Shown here: positions 1 to 12,035 of the stretch, in pieces
Position numbering within the stretch: the stretch's first letter is position 1
Layout of the letters: each line of letters opens with the position of its first letter
Assembly (NCBI RefSeq): GCF_964340395.1
Contig: NC_135553.1
Location: 14,032,501-14,096,500, forward strand
Length of the DNA: 64,000 nt
Source: Glandiceps talaboti
Lineage: Eukaryota; Hemichordata; Enteropneusta; Spengelidae
Direction: 5' to 3'
Position numbers and translations under genes: made by a program
The notes under the pieces: model-generated
What the model was told of the DNA's origin: nothing
Database searches by the model: none
Seen by the model: the letters and a program-made list of their open reading frames with translations, nothing else

Positions 1-1462
1 ACGTGTTCATATTTCACATTATATTATTGTATAAAGTATACGTTGTCTTATTATAATGCTATATATTAATTCCCATAACATCACTTGGATGTGTTTTAAT
101 GTTATTGCCTGGTTACGAGGGCACTAACTGGAGTGTATTACCTGATGAAATGTGTGTTTGTAACTCAATATCATTGCGAAAAAAGCTAATGTAAAAAAAA
201 ACGTGTAGAAGGATTGCTATTGTACGTACAATAACAAATATTTTACACATATATTAATCTTTTGCAAAACTGAGTTACAAACAAGGATTTGTCATTTAAC
301 CGCTAATTTAAGATATAAACAACAAAAAACTCTGAAAGACTGACTATATGTTTACATGGTGTATTCAAAGATTGTGTTTCGCATTATTTGTGCATATTTG
401 ATGTATGCCATATTTGACGACACTGTGGACACTATTGCGGATGCCTGCAGCCGGATGGGCGTATAATAAGGAGAGGACATATACGGGTTGTGTGTCATTT
501 TCAGAGGGCTCTGCAGCAAAGTGCGTAGGTAGTTATCAGACGAAATAGGAATTCGAATGGACGTCGTTACTCGTGGTATCGTTTACAGTTCAAGGGTTTG
601 CTGTATAAATTTGATAGTGCAGTGAGACTTTTGCGAATTTGAATATGACCTCAACATTGTAACTGGTTCACGTGACCCTTGGACATCTTCTAAAATTGGG
701 AGCACACGAAGGAAGTTTTGAAACCACTCTAATTCTTACATATCCATGTGAGTCGTAACTTTGAGACAAATGTTTACAGACTATTCAATAGACATCATAG
801 CTGTTGTGTTGAATTTGTTACCTACATGTCTGACAATCAAATAGAGCACTGGTGGACAATCTGCACCGGACTTTTTGTCTTCTTTACCCTGATGCTTTCA
901 TTTGTCAACAGTTGTTAATGTCAATGCCCTTTATTTCTATAACTTTGTTTGTAAACATTAGCCATCTTCTATGAGAATTTAGATAAGATCATCACTTGTG
1001 ACATTGGTGGCGCCATAACTTTAGGGCTTACAGATGTAGTTGTCTTTTTAGTGCATTAAGAAGAACAATTAGTAAATTAAAGTCAAGCCAATACAATCAT
1101 CCTAGTAGTTTACTCAATAGTGCTATGTTTACAAAGTAAACAGAAATGTCAAAGGAAACCCATTGCCATTGTCACAAACCTCAGGGGATTTCATCAGCAA
1201 TGGTATATTCTCACATGTTTTTTATCAATATCTGGAATCTACTGAAATGTCACTGGAGAGTGAACGAAAAGTAAACATAAGCTAAATCAGTCATTTTTCT
1301 AAGGTTTTGCAACCCTAGTAACAGAAAGTGGGGAGTCGGGTAAAAGTGTCATACATGTAATGTGCATGCTTTTGTTTTTTAGGGAACCCTTGTAAAATGA
1401 CAGGGGTGCCCAGGTAGATTTATTTTCTCATCTTTTTTTCTTTTTTCTTTTTTTTTGTTAGC
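1..1462. other. Intergenic DNA, no gene recognised
   Basis: AT-rich sequence with frequent stops in all frames. A T-rich run lies at about 1428-1457, immediately before the family A hairpin repeat. I see no splice-flanked open segment, RNA gene or known repeat here. Confidence 0.5.
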
Positions 1463-1507
1463 TAGCACAACTGAACTGATATGGTTCAGTAGTGCTATAA
1501 GCCTGGC

Positions 1508-1572
<65 letters not shown>

Positions 1573-2400
1573 AGCAACTTAAAGTCAAAAACCGAGGAAC
1601 CAATTGCTATGATATTACAATGTATTACCTTGGGTGTCTAGTTGGAAATTCTTCAAATCAAAATGATCTTACCACCAGTGTGTGATTTGGGTCAAAAATG
1701 TGATTTTTGGACAAAAAAATTAAACTCCAAAACTACGATGCAGACTGGTGTGAAATTTGGTGGGAACATTCTTAGGGGTGTTTAGATTAAGAATTGTTCA
1801 CGACATGATGATACCATCAGTAATATGCAAATTAGGGCTATCAATGTGTCTTTTTGATCAAAAACCTTTAATTCCAAAATTACTGAGAAGGTTGGGCTGA
1901 GATTTAATGGAGATGCATCTGGAGGTGTATAGATGAAAAAATGTTAAGCAAACAATTCATCAGTAATATGCAAATTAGGTGTAAAAATGTGAATTTTGGT
2001 CAACAAACTTATATCTCTAAAAGTACTTTGTCAATGAGAATGGAACTTAATGAGATGTTTCTAGAAGTGTTACTCTGCAGAATTTCTTTGAAACATTTTG
2101 ACACAATTGGCCCTAGCCATCACCACGCCCTTAGCAACAACCAAATGACAGTGTATTTTGGTCAAATAACAACATCATCTGGTAGGCAAGTTTGTAAACA
2201 TTCAAAAAATGTATGCAGATATCCCTAGCAACAAGACCATACCAATAGCAACAGCCAAATTATCACGTATAATGCAAAGACAAAATCAGAGATTCATAAA
2301 CAAGTGAACGAATATTCAAAAAATGTATGCAAATATTTCTAGCAACATGACCCCACCCATAGCAACAGTCAAATGATCACATATATTGCAAAGATAACAA
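1463..2400 (+). repeat. Family A repeat, copy 1 (hairpin + TG microsatellite + tandem cores)
   Basis: It starts with a stem-loop at 1463-1497: arms TAGCACAACTGAAC and GTTCAGTAGTGCTA with one mismatch and a short loop. A pure (TG)n run follows at 1510-1569. Then come degenerate tandem cores: the phrase CAGTAATATGCAAATTAGG recurs at 1818 and 1961 (143-bp period), and a second core type around ATTCAAAAAATGTATGC recurs with a ~113-bp period near 2200 and 2313. Copy 2 at 41751 has the same order of parts and a copy 3 end is at 60146. The right end is set only approximately. Open frames inside are not conserved between copies. No transposase is visible, so this is a non-autonomous element. Confidence 0.85.
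1510..1570. repeat. (TG)n microsatellite
   Basis: About 30 uninterrupted TG units, sitting 12 bases after the family A hairpin; the same position in copies 2 and 3 also carries TG units. Confidence 0.97.
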
Positions 2401-2442
2401 CAGGGTTGGATGGGCAACTGTGGATAATCATTCAGTAAATGA

Positions 2443-2694
2443 ACACCTATACCTACATGTTCGAAATGTGGTATTTGTCGAACCAAGACGTCTTCGAGGT
2501 TTGATAAAACCACTCAGCAGTACGAAAAACACTTCAGTCAATGTTTTGGTATTGATCCTGATGGAAGGCAAGGTTTTTTATGCATGACGTGTAATAAGCC
2601 AAGCATTCGAAGATACGTAGACGATCCTACACTGATGAGTTTTTGTCACTTCGTAGATTCAAAACGACTGAAAGGAACTAGGCAAGGACAGTAA
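2443..2694 (+). pseudogene. SINHCAF/FAM60A-like cysteine-rich domain fragment
   Basis: An 83-codon open segment ends at TAA 2692-2694 and is closed upstream by an in-frame TGA at 2440. It has no in-frame ATG. Its order of residues matches the N-terminal domain of SINHCAF (FAM60A), a subunit of the Sin3-HDAC corepressor complex: a CxxCxxC cluster with CGICRTKTSSRF, then YEKHFSQCFGI, then GFLCMTC with a second cysteine pair, then FCHFVDSKRLKG at the place where the family has a conserved HxVD segment. The C-terminal half of SINHCAF is absent. No acceptor AG lies between the upstream stop and the conserved region, so it is not a clean exon; an ATG at 2438 is in another frame. It directly follows a family A repeat. 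A processed relic or a damaged exon of a lineage-specific paralogue are both possible. Family match is from recall, not a search. Confidence 0.6.
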
Positions 2695-4130
2695 AAAACA
2701 TGAAACAGTAGTGTTTCTTTCTTGTGTTATTGTGGTGTGGTTGTTTATTAGTTAGAGCATGGAAGAGGTGGGTGATACATGCATGGTTTCAGTACAGATA
2801 TCAATCTGCTGTTAGTGTTGCATTCATGTACTGTCTGCACATTTAATATTTGTACGTACACACCTAATTAATATCAAGATTTGACTACCCTATCCTAGAT
2901 CGTGTCCCCTGTAATTTTCTCAGTGACCTTATGCCTGAATAACAGAAGAAAATGATTCAAACAATACAACTATTCCAATGAATGTGAAGAAAATACTCCA
3001 CTGTCACTTTCTATTGTACCATGCACGCATGCTGCATATCATGCCTATATAGTGTGTGAAGTTTTGATTGTATCATATGCAGCGACATTGCATTGAGAAA
3101 ACATCTGAATATATTTCAAATGGATGGTTACTTTAAAGCTTGTAGCCCTAACTATATTTAAAGAAACGTTTCCTGATAAAACCTGTGTAAATTTGTAAAA
3201 AAAATAAATAACTGGTGCAACACACTAGCGGCAAGCCGCCTGCAAGATTGCCTCAAATGTCAAGCCGGCCGTAGCCATGGCGATAACATAAACATGCAAT
3301 GAACAAACCCGACATGGGAACTTCGCGGTCAAAAAGGGCAGACAAAACCAACTAACTTTATCCCTGTAATTTATAATATGGATACTACTACATAAATACT
3401 AACTGATGTTGAAGTAATTTTTTTAAATTCATAACGCCACTAACATAACCAGTCAAATGAATTGTTTTAGCGGTTGGATCGGTAGTTTTAGCATTGGGCC
3501 CCAATGTTGCACTCAAAAACAATTATTTGAAACAATTATTTATGTTTATTTTTTTTATCAAACCAGACGAATCTTACAGGGTCAATACTTTCAACTCTGC
3601 ATAATTTACTGAAACAAAGAAATACTCAGTGTTGATCAAATCTTGGGCCAGGTGACAGAGGTCATTCCTGACAAACCATTGACTTAGATCAACACGTACG
3701 TCCACAACTAAAATATGTATTTAAAAAAAACAAAAAAAAAACACTTGGATGTTGAACCATTTATTTCATATGAAGTCCAAAATATCAAATTTGTTGTTTT
3801 GTTTTCTGTTAAAATTCAAATTGTGGGTGCAGAGCACATAAAATTGGCTAACTTCGGAAGGGAAGCATCAATTTCAATAGAATTTGCTGTGAAGGCAAGT
3901 TTGAACTTGCATATGGTGATTGGTAGATTCGCTGGTTACTGATCCAAGTAGGGGGTGGAAGGTCGTGTGAACAGTAGAATGACAAAGACGTCTTGTTTTC
4001 AATTGTGGCCGTTGGTGGTGTTTTCCCTTATATCTCGCATCGTTCATTGCGGTTAGACAGCACGCCAAGTGGCTCACGTGGCTATTGTAATGTTGATTAG
4101 ATTGTCAAGGGGCCGGGTCGCGATCGTACG
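2695..4130. other. Intergenic DNA, nothing recognised
   Basis: No exon-like segment with splice sites, no RNA gene and no copy of the repeats seen elsewhere. Short frames at 3715-3942 and 3874-4077 overlap on opposite strands and have no recognisable content. Confidence 0.4.
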
Positions 4131-4885
4131 ATCCCAATCGTGAAGTGTACACCCCACAGCGTAAGCTACAGAGTTGTTTTTTACCCATCATGCTCTGCAC
4201 CCCCTCCGGCCTCCTCTGCAGTTTGCTCTCTTTTTGTACAAGCTATATATAGACGACAACAAAGTCTCCTAGATGACAACAAAGTCACTGTGATAAATCA
4301 GTCAGTTTGCTTTCTTTTCTCCTAGATGACAACAAAGTGATCAATCAGCCAATTTGCTTTCGTTTTCTCCTAGTTGACAATAAACTGATACATACATCCA
4401 TAATAGCCCATAAATTACCCCATTTTGCCTCGGGACAATTTTAGACGAGCCCATTTCAGCCCATCATTATTTCACCACTCTTTGCTCTAATGAAAGAACA
4501 AGTGAGGAAGCTGGAGTCGTTGGGCATGAAGGCAGCTCATGTACATGTAACTTCAATCGATATTGATGCAAGTTGAAGTTAACTGGGCATTTAAAGTCCT
4601 GAATCAATGGAGTACCAGATTTAAACTGAATGCCGAAATTTACAACCTCAGGCCGGGTCAAGTATGCTTCACGAAATCGTCGAAAGGTCAGTATTCCTAT
4701 CAGTAATTCCACAATTGATTCTTGTTAGCACGGAGGAAGAAATATCAGTCGAGATTTTTACTTTTATAGTATCTAAAATGATGAATTCTCATTACTAGTT
4801 ACGGAGAGTCGAAAATACCCCAAAAATACTACTGGTGGGCACTCAGCTAGCCACCATTGGCACGGTAAATGTACCACACGATCGA
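4131..4885 (+). repeat. Family C repeat, copy 1, with RecQ helicase fragment
   Basis: This block recurs at 4886-5464 plus 7705-7890 and at 13060-13740. It shares the phrase TTTTTTACCCATCATGCTCTG, a segment of GACAACAAAGTG repeats, and an internal coding relic. The relic at 4451-4552 reads on the plus strand as SPLFALMKEQVRKLESLGMK, which is the SPLxxLMxxQV...LxxxGxxA signature of RecQ-family DNA helicases (between motifs I and II of the ATPase core). It becomes non-coding within ~30 codons. The open frame on the opposite strand (4467-4712) is a shadow. Confidence 0.75.
4451..4558 (+). pseudogene. RecQ-type helicase core fragment (family C copy 1)
   Basis: About 36 codons are readable. Visible are the SPL segment, LMKEQV, a leucine/lysine-rich helix and LGMKAAHV, the usual sequence just after motif Ia in RecQ helicases. 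No Walker A, DEAH box or C-terminal lobe is present, and a stop follows after IDIDAS. It cannot encode a functional enzyme. Four copies of the same piece in 9 kb show that it travels as part of a repeat, not as a host exon. Confidence 0.65.
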
Positions 4886-5464
4886 AGTGTACACAATGGA
4901 AGCTGACAGCGTAATGAGCTACGCAGTTGTTTTTTACCCATCATGCTCTGTACCCCTCCGGCCTCCTCTGCGGTTTCGTCAATTTTAGACTAGCCCATTT
5001 CAGTCCATTATTATTTCACCACTCTTTGCTCTAATGAAAGAACAAGTGAGGAAGCTGGAGTCTTTGGGCATGAAGGTAGTTTGTAATTTCAATCGGTTTT
5101 TCTGAAGAAGTGATGCATGATGAACTGGGAATCAATGGTGAACTAGATTTAAACTAAATGCGGAAAATTTACCTCAGGCCGGGTCAAGTATTCGTCACGA
5201 AATCGTCGAAAAAAATCAGTATTCCTATCAATAATTCCAAAATTCATTCATGTAGCACGGGCGAAAAAATATCAGTCGAGATTTCCGCTTTTATAGATCT
5301 AAAATAAATGATGAATTGTTGTGAAAGTTATGGAGTTGAAAATACCCCAAAATACGACTGGTGAGCACTCAGCCAGTCACTATAATAAACGTACCACACG
5401 ATCGAAGTATACACAAAGTGATAAATCAGACAGTTTGCTTTCTTTTCTCCTATAGATAACAACT
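4886..5464 (+). repeat. Family C repeat, copy 2, left part
   Basis: Homologous to 4131-4885 and directly adjacent to it, so the two form a tandem pair. The RecQ relic is at 4995-5090 with the ATG of the LMKEQ segment at 5033. It lacks the GACAACAAAGTG part before the relic; that part follows at 5405-5464, where the 2.2-kb element at 5465-7704 interrupts it. The continuation is at 7705-7890. Confidence 0.7.
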
Positions 5465-7704
5465 CAGTACCGTAGCCTGCGGGGGGGGGGGGGGGGTCAG
5501 GGGGGCAGCTACTTTTGAATACATAGCGATGCTTTTAAAATCGTTATTTACGATTCCTAGCATGCGCGATTTAAATTGATGGTTCACCATTGACTGTACA
5601 CTGACTCCTGGCTAATATGTATCTTATATCTCTATTGTACACTGGCTTAACTTTGACTAAAATGTGTCCAGTTAAAAATTGTAACTTTTTGCAGCAAATT
5701 AAAAGAAGTGCGCACATGCACTGTGCATTTTCCTCGAGTAACAGTACAGTCTATGAAAGTCTCCTTCATTTGAAGATAGCAAGTCGCAATTATAATGTCA
5801 GCGAGTGAAACTCAAAAAAAGACGGAAAAAGTCGTTCAACGTGAGGTCGCCTGCTATGCTACGTGCAGTGACCCCGAAGATGCGCTCGATCTTATATTAA
5901 AACATTCCATACTGATAAAACGGCAGATCTCTTTTTGGAATATTTGGTGGCCCTGAAAAACTATTAAACTAGGTACGCAGTTTAAGATCCACTCTTTGAA
6001 AATCCACTTTCAATAATTGTGTTCGACGTTGTATTTGGTTAAAATGTTTGATATAATTATCTCATTGCACACTGACACTACCGTTATTCCGCAATTCATT
6101 TTGAAGCGACAATTTGCTATGGAAAGAATGGCCCTGAATTTGTAAACAGAGCTGTACCTTCGACATCAAAATCCAAACTTCAATTTCCGTTATAATGATG
6201 ATGACAAGGAGAATCCACTGAGTTCACCTTGGGTTCCAACATAAACGCGGCCATAAAAGTTTTAGGAGTTGGGTAAAGAACCATAAAAGTTTCAGGAGTT
6301 GGGTAAAGAAAATGATTATTTTGTTGTGTTACTTATTTGAGAAAGCACCACCCATTTTTTCTACTTTGAATGTGATATCTTTTCGGCAACTACTTTGAAA
6401 GATACGACATTAGGCCAGAAAAAAATGAAAAAGCTGTTCAACCTACCCATATATTTTTCTGGTGATGGGCAATATATCCTCATGCGGGCTTCGCATTTTT
6501 TTTCAAAATTAAGGATATTTCAATAGTTCATGTAACAACACACATTTGAGTCTATTCCAAATTATATACTATCTTGTACAGTGGTTTACTTGGCTCTGAT
6601 GATGCATACGAGCATGAATTGAGATTAAATTAAGCTGTTGCATATCCAATGTGCACTGCAACGAATTGAACAAAAGTTTACGACCATTATAGTGGGCTGA
6701 GCAGTCATTGGGCAATCAAAAGTCTGAAAGTTTTGAAATGTTTCGCTTTTGAATGTTTTGGAACAAATTAAACTTAAAGAGCAGTCATTTACAAAGTGCA
6801 CATCCGCAAAATATCTTTCACCTTTGACTCAACAAAATACACTTTCAGATAATATGTAATGCTTAGCATAATTGTTTCAATTTTGGTATTTTATTACAAT
6901 ATTCAGGCATTGTAAGACTTTAAATTATGTCTATGGTTTGATATTTTATACCTCTAAATGGCCTCCTACACTGTGTTTTTTTCAATTTGTTTTTCACCCT
7001 TGGAGTTGTCTCCTTCCAATCAGTAGTAATCAAGGTGATAATTGTCTTTCCCCTAAAACAAGATGGAAGGTGTCTGACTAAGTACCTCCCTGTATAGGTT
7101 AGAGCTAATTCGAGACATCTTCTTATGAATGTGAAATCCACATCCTGTGTAAAGTAATCTCGTTCGGAGTATTATTTTACTTGGCTATCTCTAATGCATC
7201 ATTGTACCATATGATTGATATCAGAAGGGGTGGCTACAATAATGCTTGAGTTTCATTTGGCGGGGCTTAACATTTTTTAAGAAGAGAGTAAGAGGAACAA
7301 CACTATTTGTTTAACATTAAATTGTGTACATTTCCTAACTGTAGCTATGCAGACAAATTGCAAGAGATAGTATCAAGATGACTGAATAAGTTCTATCTAA
7401 ACTCGACCTGAAATATTTTGCTAACGTTATATATGGTTTGTATTATCCTTGTCAAACATTGTGAAAAATGAAATCGACCAACCTACCCAACGTGATGGGT
7501 TAGGTTACCCGTTGACCAGCATTTTTTTTTTTTCTGGCCTTACATATGATATTTAATTTCGTATGCTAAAATAGATATTATGTAAATTACATGCAGATTT
7601 ATGTAAATTAATACCTTTCTAAATTTTAAATGTATGATTGCACCAAGAGGAAGTGCTGCCCCCCCCCCCCCCCCCCTTGGCAATTGGGTCAGGCTACGGT
7701 CCTG
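5465..7704. mobile_element. 2.2-kb terminal-inverted-repeat element with homopolymer ends, inserted in family C
   Basis: The ends CAGTACCGTAGCCTG (5465-5479) and, inverted, CAGGACCGTAGCCTG (7690-7704) match 14 of 15. A G-run (5481-5496) sits inside the left end and a C-run (7659-7676) near the right end, so these are also inverted. The flanks are the two halves of a family C copy: the uninterrupted sequence is at 13310-13330. ACAAC at both flanks suggests a short target duplication. CAG termini are compatible with hAT, but no transposase is recognisable. A 53-codon frame with a good ATG context lies at 5795-5956; nothing identifies it. A 29-bp direct duplication is at about 6252-6310. Confidence 0.7.
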
Positions 7705-7900
7705 ACAACAAGTGTTACATACATCCATAATAGCCTATGAATTACCCCACTTTGCCTCGGTAAACGTCGTTTCGGGACAAATTTTAGACGAGCCCATTTC
7801 AGTCCGACTATTTCACCACTCATTGCTCAAATGAAAGAACAAGTGAGGAAGCTGGAGTCGTTGGGCATGAAGGCAGCTCATGTAACTTCAGTATTTTAAC
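7705..7900 (+). repeat. Family C repeat, copy 2, right part
   Basis: Resumes the copy interrupted at 5464. It contains the RecQ relic reading SPLIAQMKEQVRKLESLGMK at about 7812-7886, the best preserved version in the window, then loses similarity. Confidence 0.7.
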
Positions 7901-9700
7901 AACTTTGAACATTCTGCTAAGATCTCATGTACTAAAATACTTTTATTGCCGAGTTCAGAAAGTACTTTTTATGGATGGCATTACTGTTATTTTTCATTAT
8001 TGATCTTCCAGAGCTTGTTTCTTAGTCTCTCAAAATCGTTTTATGGCGTTTTGTACATTGTGAGGAAAACATACATGTACACCGGGACTGGTCAAATGAC
8101 TTGCATGTACCAAAGTTACCCGTTGTCCGAACGCAGACACAGCGAAAAGATATTTAAAAGAGTGAGGCGTGTGCATGCATACTGTGACACAGCAAACATC
8201 ATGGATTTTGACTTTGTTCCCAACATGTCTTCAATGTCATGCATTTACTTGGAGCGAAAATTCTTACATTTCGTGATCAGAAATTATTCCTAAATACTTA
8301 TGTTTCTGTGCTAGCACGGGCTTCAAAAATCATTACCCACAATTCCAACATTTGGCTAACGTTGTCCATTTTCCATTGGCCACATGGAAAAGTCATTAGC
8401 CACAAACTTTAGACATTGATAATGATACATTTTTTGTTTTACATTATCTTAATTTCTGATATTTTGTCTTATTATGTTATTACAGTATCGTGAGCACTAA
8501 CAGTCATACTAAACTTTGCCTCCATCAAAATCTTGACTCTATCATGCTAAACTAAATTTTGCCAGTTTACTGTGTATTTCTATTGTAGATGCTAAATTAG
8601 GAATGTACATTGTAATGTTCCATCCTGCATTAGATCAACCAATTGATCACATCTTTTTAGTCCTTTTCTCCCCAGAGGGTATTTGTTTGTTCACAAGAAC
8701 AAGTTACATAGAAAGAGGATTAAGCTGTCAAAAGATTTCTTTGAGCAATACCACTGACCAATCTCTGCACTGTATAGGCTTGTGTTTTTATTTTGTAAAT
8801 TTATTTGGTTGTTTTTTTCTATTCTTGGTAAATGAAATAATCCAGTTATTCTGCAACTCTTTTTCATATAAATGAATGACACAATATTACGATGGGATAC
8901 ATAAAGTTTATTTCACAGTTAAATTTAATCAGGGATGAGCAAATCTATTTCTAAGCGTATCCTAAGCTCAGTATAGGAGTACCTTTCAATTTAAAATATA
9001 GAACAAACTTTGATTGTCATGAGATGTACACAAGATTTCGATGCAGCTTGATTGTGAACTACGTAATATTTACGATAGCATGATTGTTTCACGAAAAAGT
9101 CCGAGAGACGACGCAAAACCATTCCACACGACGTATACAATCACCGTTCGTAAAATTTGAGTCGCGGATTCGTCATCTGAATTTAAGGGGGATGGTGTCA
9201 AATTCAAAAAAGTCGATAGATTTTTCTTATACTTTGCATACCTAAGCAGTGATATCTGAATATGTAAAAGGTAAAGAAAATACTATGTCACCACCTTTGT
9301 TTTCAAGATAATGACCATTTCTTGTATCTACACATATTTTTTTCGGTCAAAATAAGTAGATTTACAATAATTAACTTCATCACAATTTTTGACAGTTAAA
9401 GATTATCCCTAGAGCACTTAATGAACTTACATATTTTAGTGCAATGTATATTATGTCCAGATATATTTGTTTGTAATTTCTTTTCATTATTTCATAAAAT
9501 GCTATGTTATTTTATTCCTAGCTGCTTTACGATTTTTAAAGAAAAATGTAAGAAAACTAAAAAAAAAAAAAAAAAAAAAAAAGGATAAAAGGATAAAAGT
9601 CCGCGATAGATTATTTTTATATGCTGTATGTGTACTGACAATGTATTATTCCAGCTATTTATCAATGACAAAATAATAGTGGGTCACCACGTCCGTTTAA
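7901..9700. other. Intergenic or intronic DNA, nothing recognised
   Basis: AT-rich. A 24-base A-run lies at about 9559-9582, followed by GGATAAAAGGATAAAA. Frames at 7946-8293 and 8603-8875 have no splice sites, no family features and unremarkable composition, so I do not call them genes. Confidence 0.4.
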
Positions 9701-9720
9701 ATTCTAGAATTGAAATTGTC

Positions 9721-10340
9721 ACCCCACACCCCATCTAAATTTTGACATTTTTGACAGACATTTATTATGAAATTTTGTTGAATTTTGACAAAAATTAAAA
9801 ATGAGCTTGTTTAACTTTGCACATATGTATAATGTACCAATGCCTCTTCATAATTATACAACAATAATAATTGTGTATATGCCAACTTTAAAATGCCAGT
9901 AAAAGGTGTGACCCCCACCCCATCAAAATGTCAACATTTTGAACAAAAATCACTTGATATTGTATAATATAGGAACACACAGGCACCAAGGTATATTTTT
10001 GTCAGTTCATATGTATGATTAAATCAACTGCACTATTCATGATCATGTGTAGAGTTTATGTATTTCTCCCAAAGCCAAAGTGGTCATAATATTCATAATT
10101 ATGACCCCCCCCCCTCCAAATTTCAACATTTTTGCACAAAATTCACATGAAATTTCCTAATATTGGAACACATGGCCACCAAGGAATAGTTCTGTCAGTA
10201 CATAATTATGTATGATAAATCAACACATATGGGTGAGGTCAGTAGTTCACATATAGGATAAAAAGCTAAAAACATTTAGCCACCCCCCCCCCCCCAACTT
10301 AATTGGCCAAAATTTAAAATGTCCATCCAATTTCAAATCA
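9721..10340. repeat. Degenerate ~185-bp tandem array with C-runs
   Basis: Four successive units begin with a C-rich block followed by AAATTTCAACATTTTT-like sequence, at about 9721, 9907, 10103 and 10280 (spacings 186, 196, 177). Shared internal phrases include ATAGGAACACA...GGCACCAAGG and TATGTATGAT..AAATCAAC. The C-block grows from a broken run to 13 uninterrupted C residues in the later units. Confidence 0.7.
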
Positions 10341-11455
10341 GTATGTGATGTTTACTATGAATACACAGCTAGTATGTAGTGAGGAAAAATAGTTCTTTTG
10401 TTGACACTTTATTTTAGTGGTGTGCTATTGTGAAAAATCTTCCATTTCTCAATTCGGGGAATATTTTTTAAAAAGAAAATTATAATTGCATGTTTAGGGG
10501 TACAAACAGACGCATTAAAAAGTAAAATCGTTTCTGTAGAATGAGAACTAGACAACTAAAATACACCCCAAAAGTAAAAGAATTTAATTTTTCATCCTAC
10601 ATTGATTTGAAATATATATTGGTCTCGCACCTTATATCCCATTCTCACATTGTTGGAACAGTTAAATGTTGATTATATGTAAGGAAATTGCTAAGTGTTG
10701 TATTGCGGAGTGTGGTCACTATGAAATAGGAAATAACTCATATCAGTACCTGTTGATCCACTGAACACTGCATGCAGTATACTAGACGTACCTAGCCACA
10801 TAATAAAGTGACACTGCACACACTGTGAGGCCCAAAAGCTATGCTACTAGATGTATTTATTGATTTGGGGTACAATATTAGAACCCCTCATTGAAATCTT
10901 ATTAATGTTACCATGGATACTTCTTCCATGGGGAGACAATTAATGTAGATAGTTTTTATACAACGTACGGTCGTAGCCCATTGAAGAGGTGGTATTTGTC
11001 TCACTTTTTATTGTCCATGACCAGTCGCACGGTCATGGCCCAGTGAAGAAGAAGTATTTTTTTCTCACTGTCTATTCTCCACAACTGGTCATACGATGTC
11101 ATATATACTGGTCAAACCCCATTTTTAAATACGAGAAGTAGCCTTTTTTTCGCCACGATCGGTCGTACGGTTTCTAATAATTATCATAGTTGTTTTTCTT
11201 GTAATGACAAACATGGTTTTAGCATCGATGAGACATCAATGGTTTGAGAAAACGCACACAAACAATCAAATAGCTCTGGTGACACTGCTGACCTATCGAG
11301 CGATATGCTTGCAAAACGACATAGCATCAAACTGTATAGCAAATCTGGTTACCATAGTAACAAAGCAAAAACCCATGGACAACGTACTTCATTTAATGGC
11401 TATATGGAATTATGGTCAGTATGTAAATTTCATGTGAATACCATACAAGTCATTG
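10341..11455. other. Non-coding DNA with a small tandem repeat
   Basis: At about 10970-11170 a ~65-75-bp unit (GTCGTAGCCCATTGAAGAGG ... TCTCACT..TATT.TCCA) is repeated two to three times with divergence. A 77-codon frame at 11204-11437 has no supporting features. Confidence 0.45.
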
Positions 11456-12035
11456 TTTAAACAATAATGTACGCCCTCCCAGCCCATAATGGACGAAAGC
11501 AAACTTTGAACGACATAATGGGCGAGGCGACAGCCGAGCCCATTATGGAGTACAAAGTTTGCTTGAGTCCATTATGGACTGGGAGGGCGTACATTATTGT
11601 TATTATTTTATAGTTTTGCCAATTCCAGTGAATTTGTAGACCTAGAAACGCAAAACAACGTATAATATACGCAGCGCTGAACATCGTCTGCCATGTTCGG
11701 CCCGGAAGCTGAATACTAATCATAGCGATTCACGTACGTACACGTACACACACATATACACTTCAATGAACTGCTGTGAACACAAATTTGTTTCATGAAT
11801 GCGTTGTATTTTTAAACAGTAGAAATGACAATCATAAGTCTCAACATAAATTTCGAAAAAATACCTAGCCGTATGAAGAAACAGAACAAATCTCATCTCT
11901 TACGGACATAAGCTTGTATTGTTATGCTCGTTCCGGGGCCGCGATGCCCAATAACGGAGTACATTATCAGTAATAATGTACAGCGATGACGTCACAAAAT
12001 TCACTGGAATTGGTAATGCTATAATATAATTTGAA
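11456..12035. mobile_element. Family D foldback element, copy 1
   Basis: The left ~145 bp fold on themselves: AATAATGTACGCCCTCCCAG at 11464 returns inverted as CTGGGAGGGCGTACATTATT at about 11579-11598. A second pair of inverted repeats surrounds the rest: TTTGCCAATTCCAGTGAATT near 11615 and AATTCACTGGAATTGG near 12000. The whole element recurs at 37962-38476, where an empty counterpart defines its limits. This copy has extra internal sequence at 11711-11900. Minus-strand frames inside (11457-11723) are shadows. Confidence 0.75.

Noticed and set aside
4467-4712. Minus-strand frame similar to that at 13496-13684
   Set aside because: Antisense of family C; the plus strand carries the RecQ motif.
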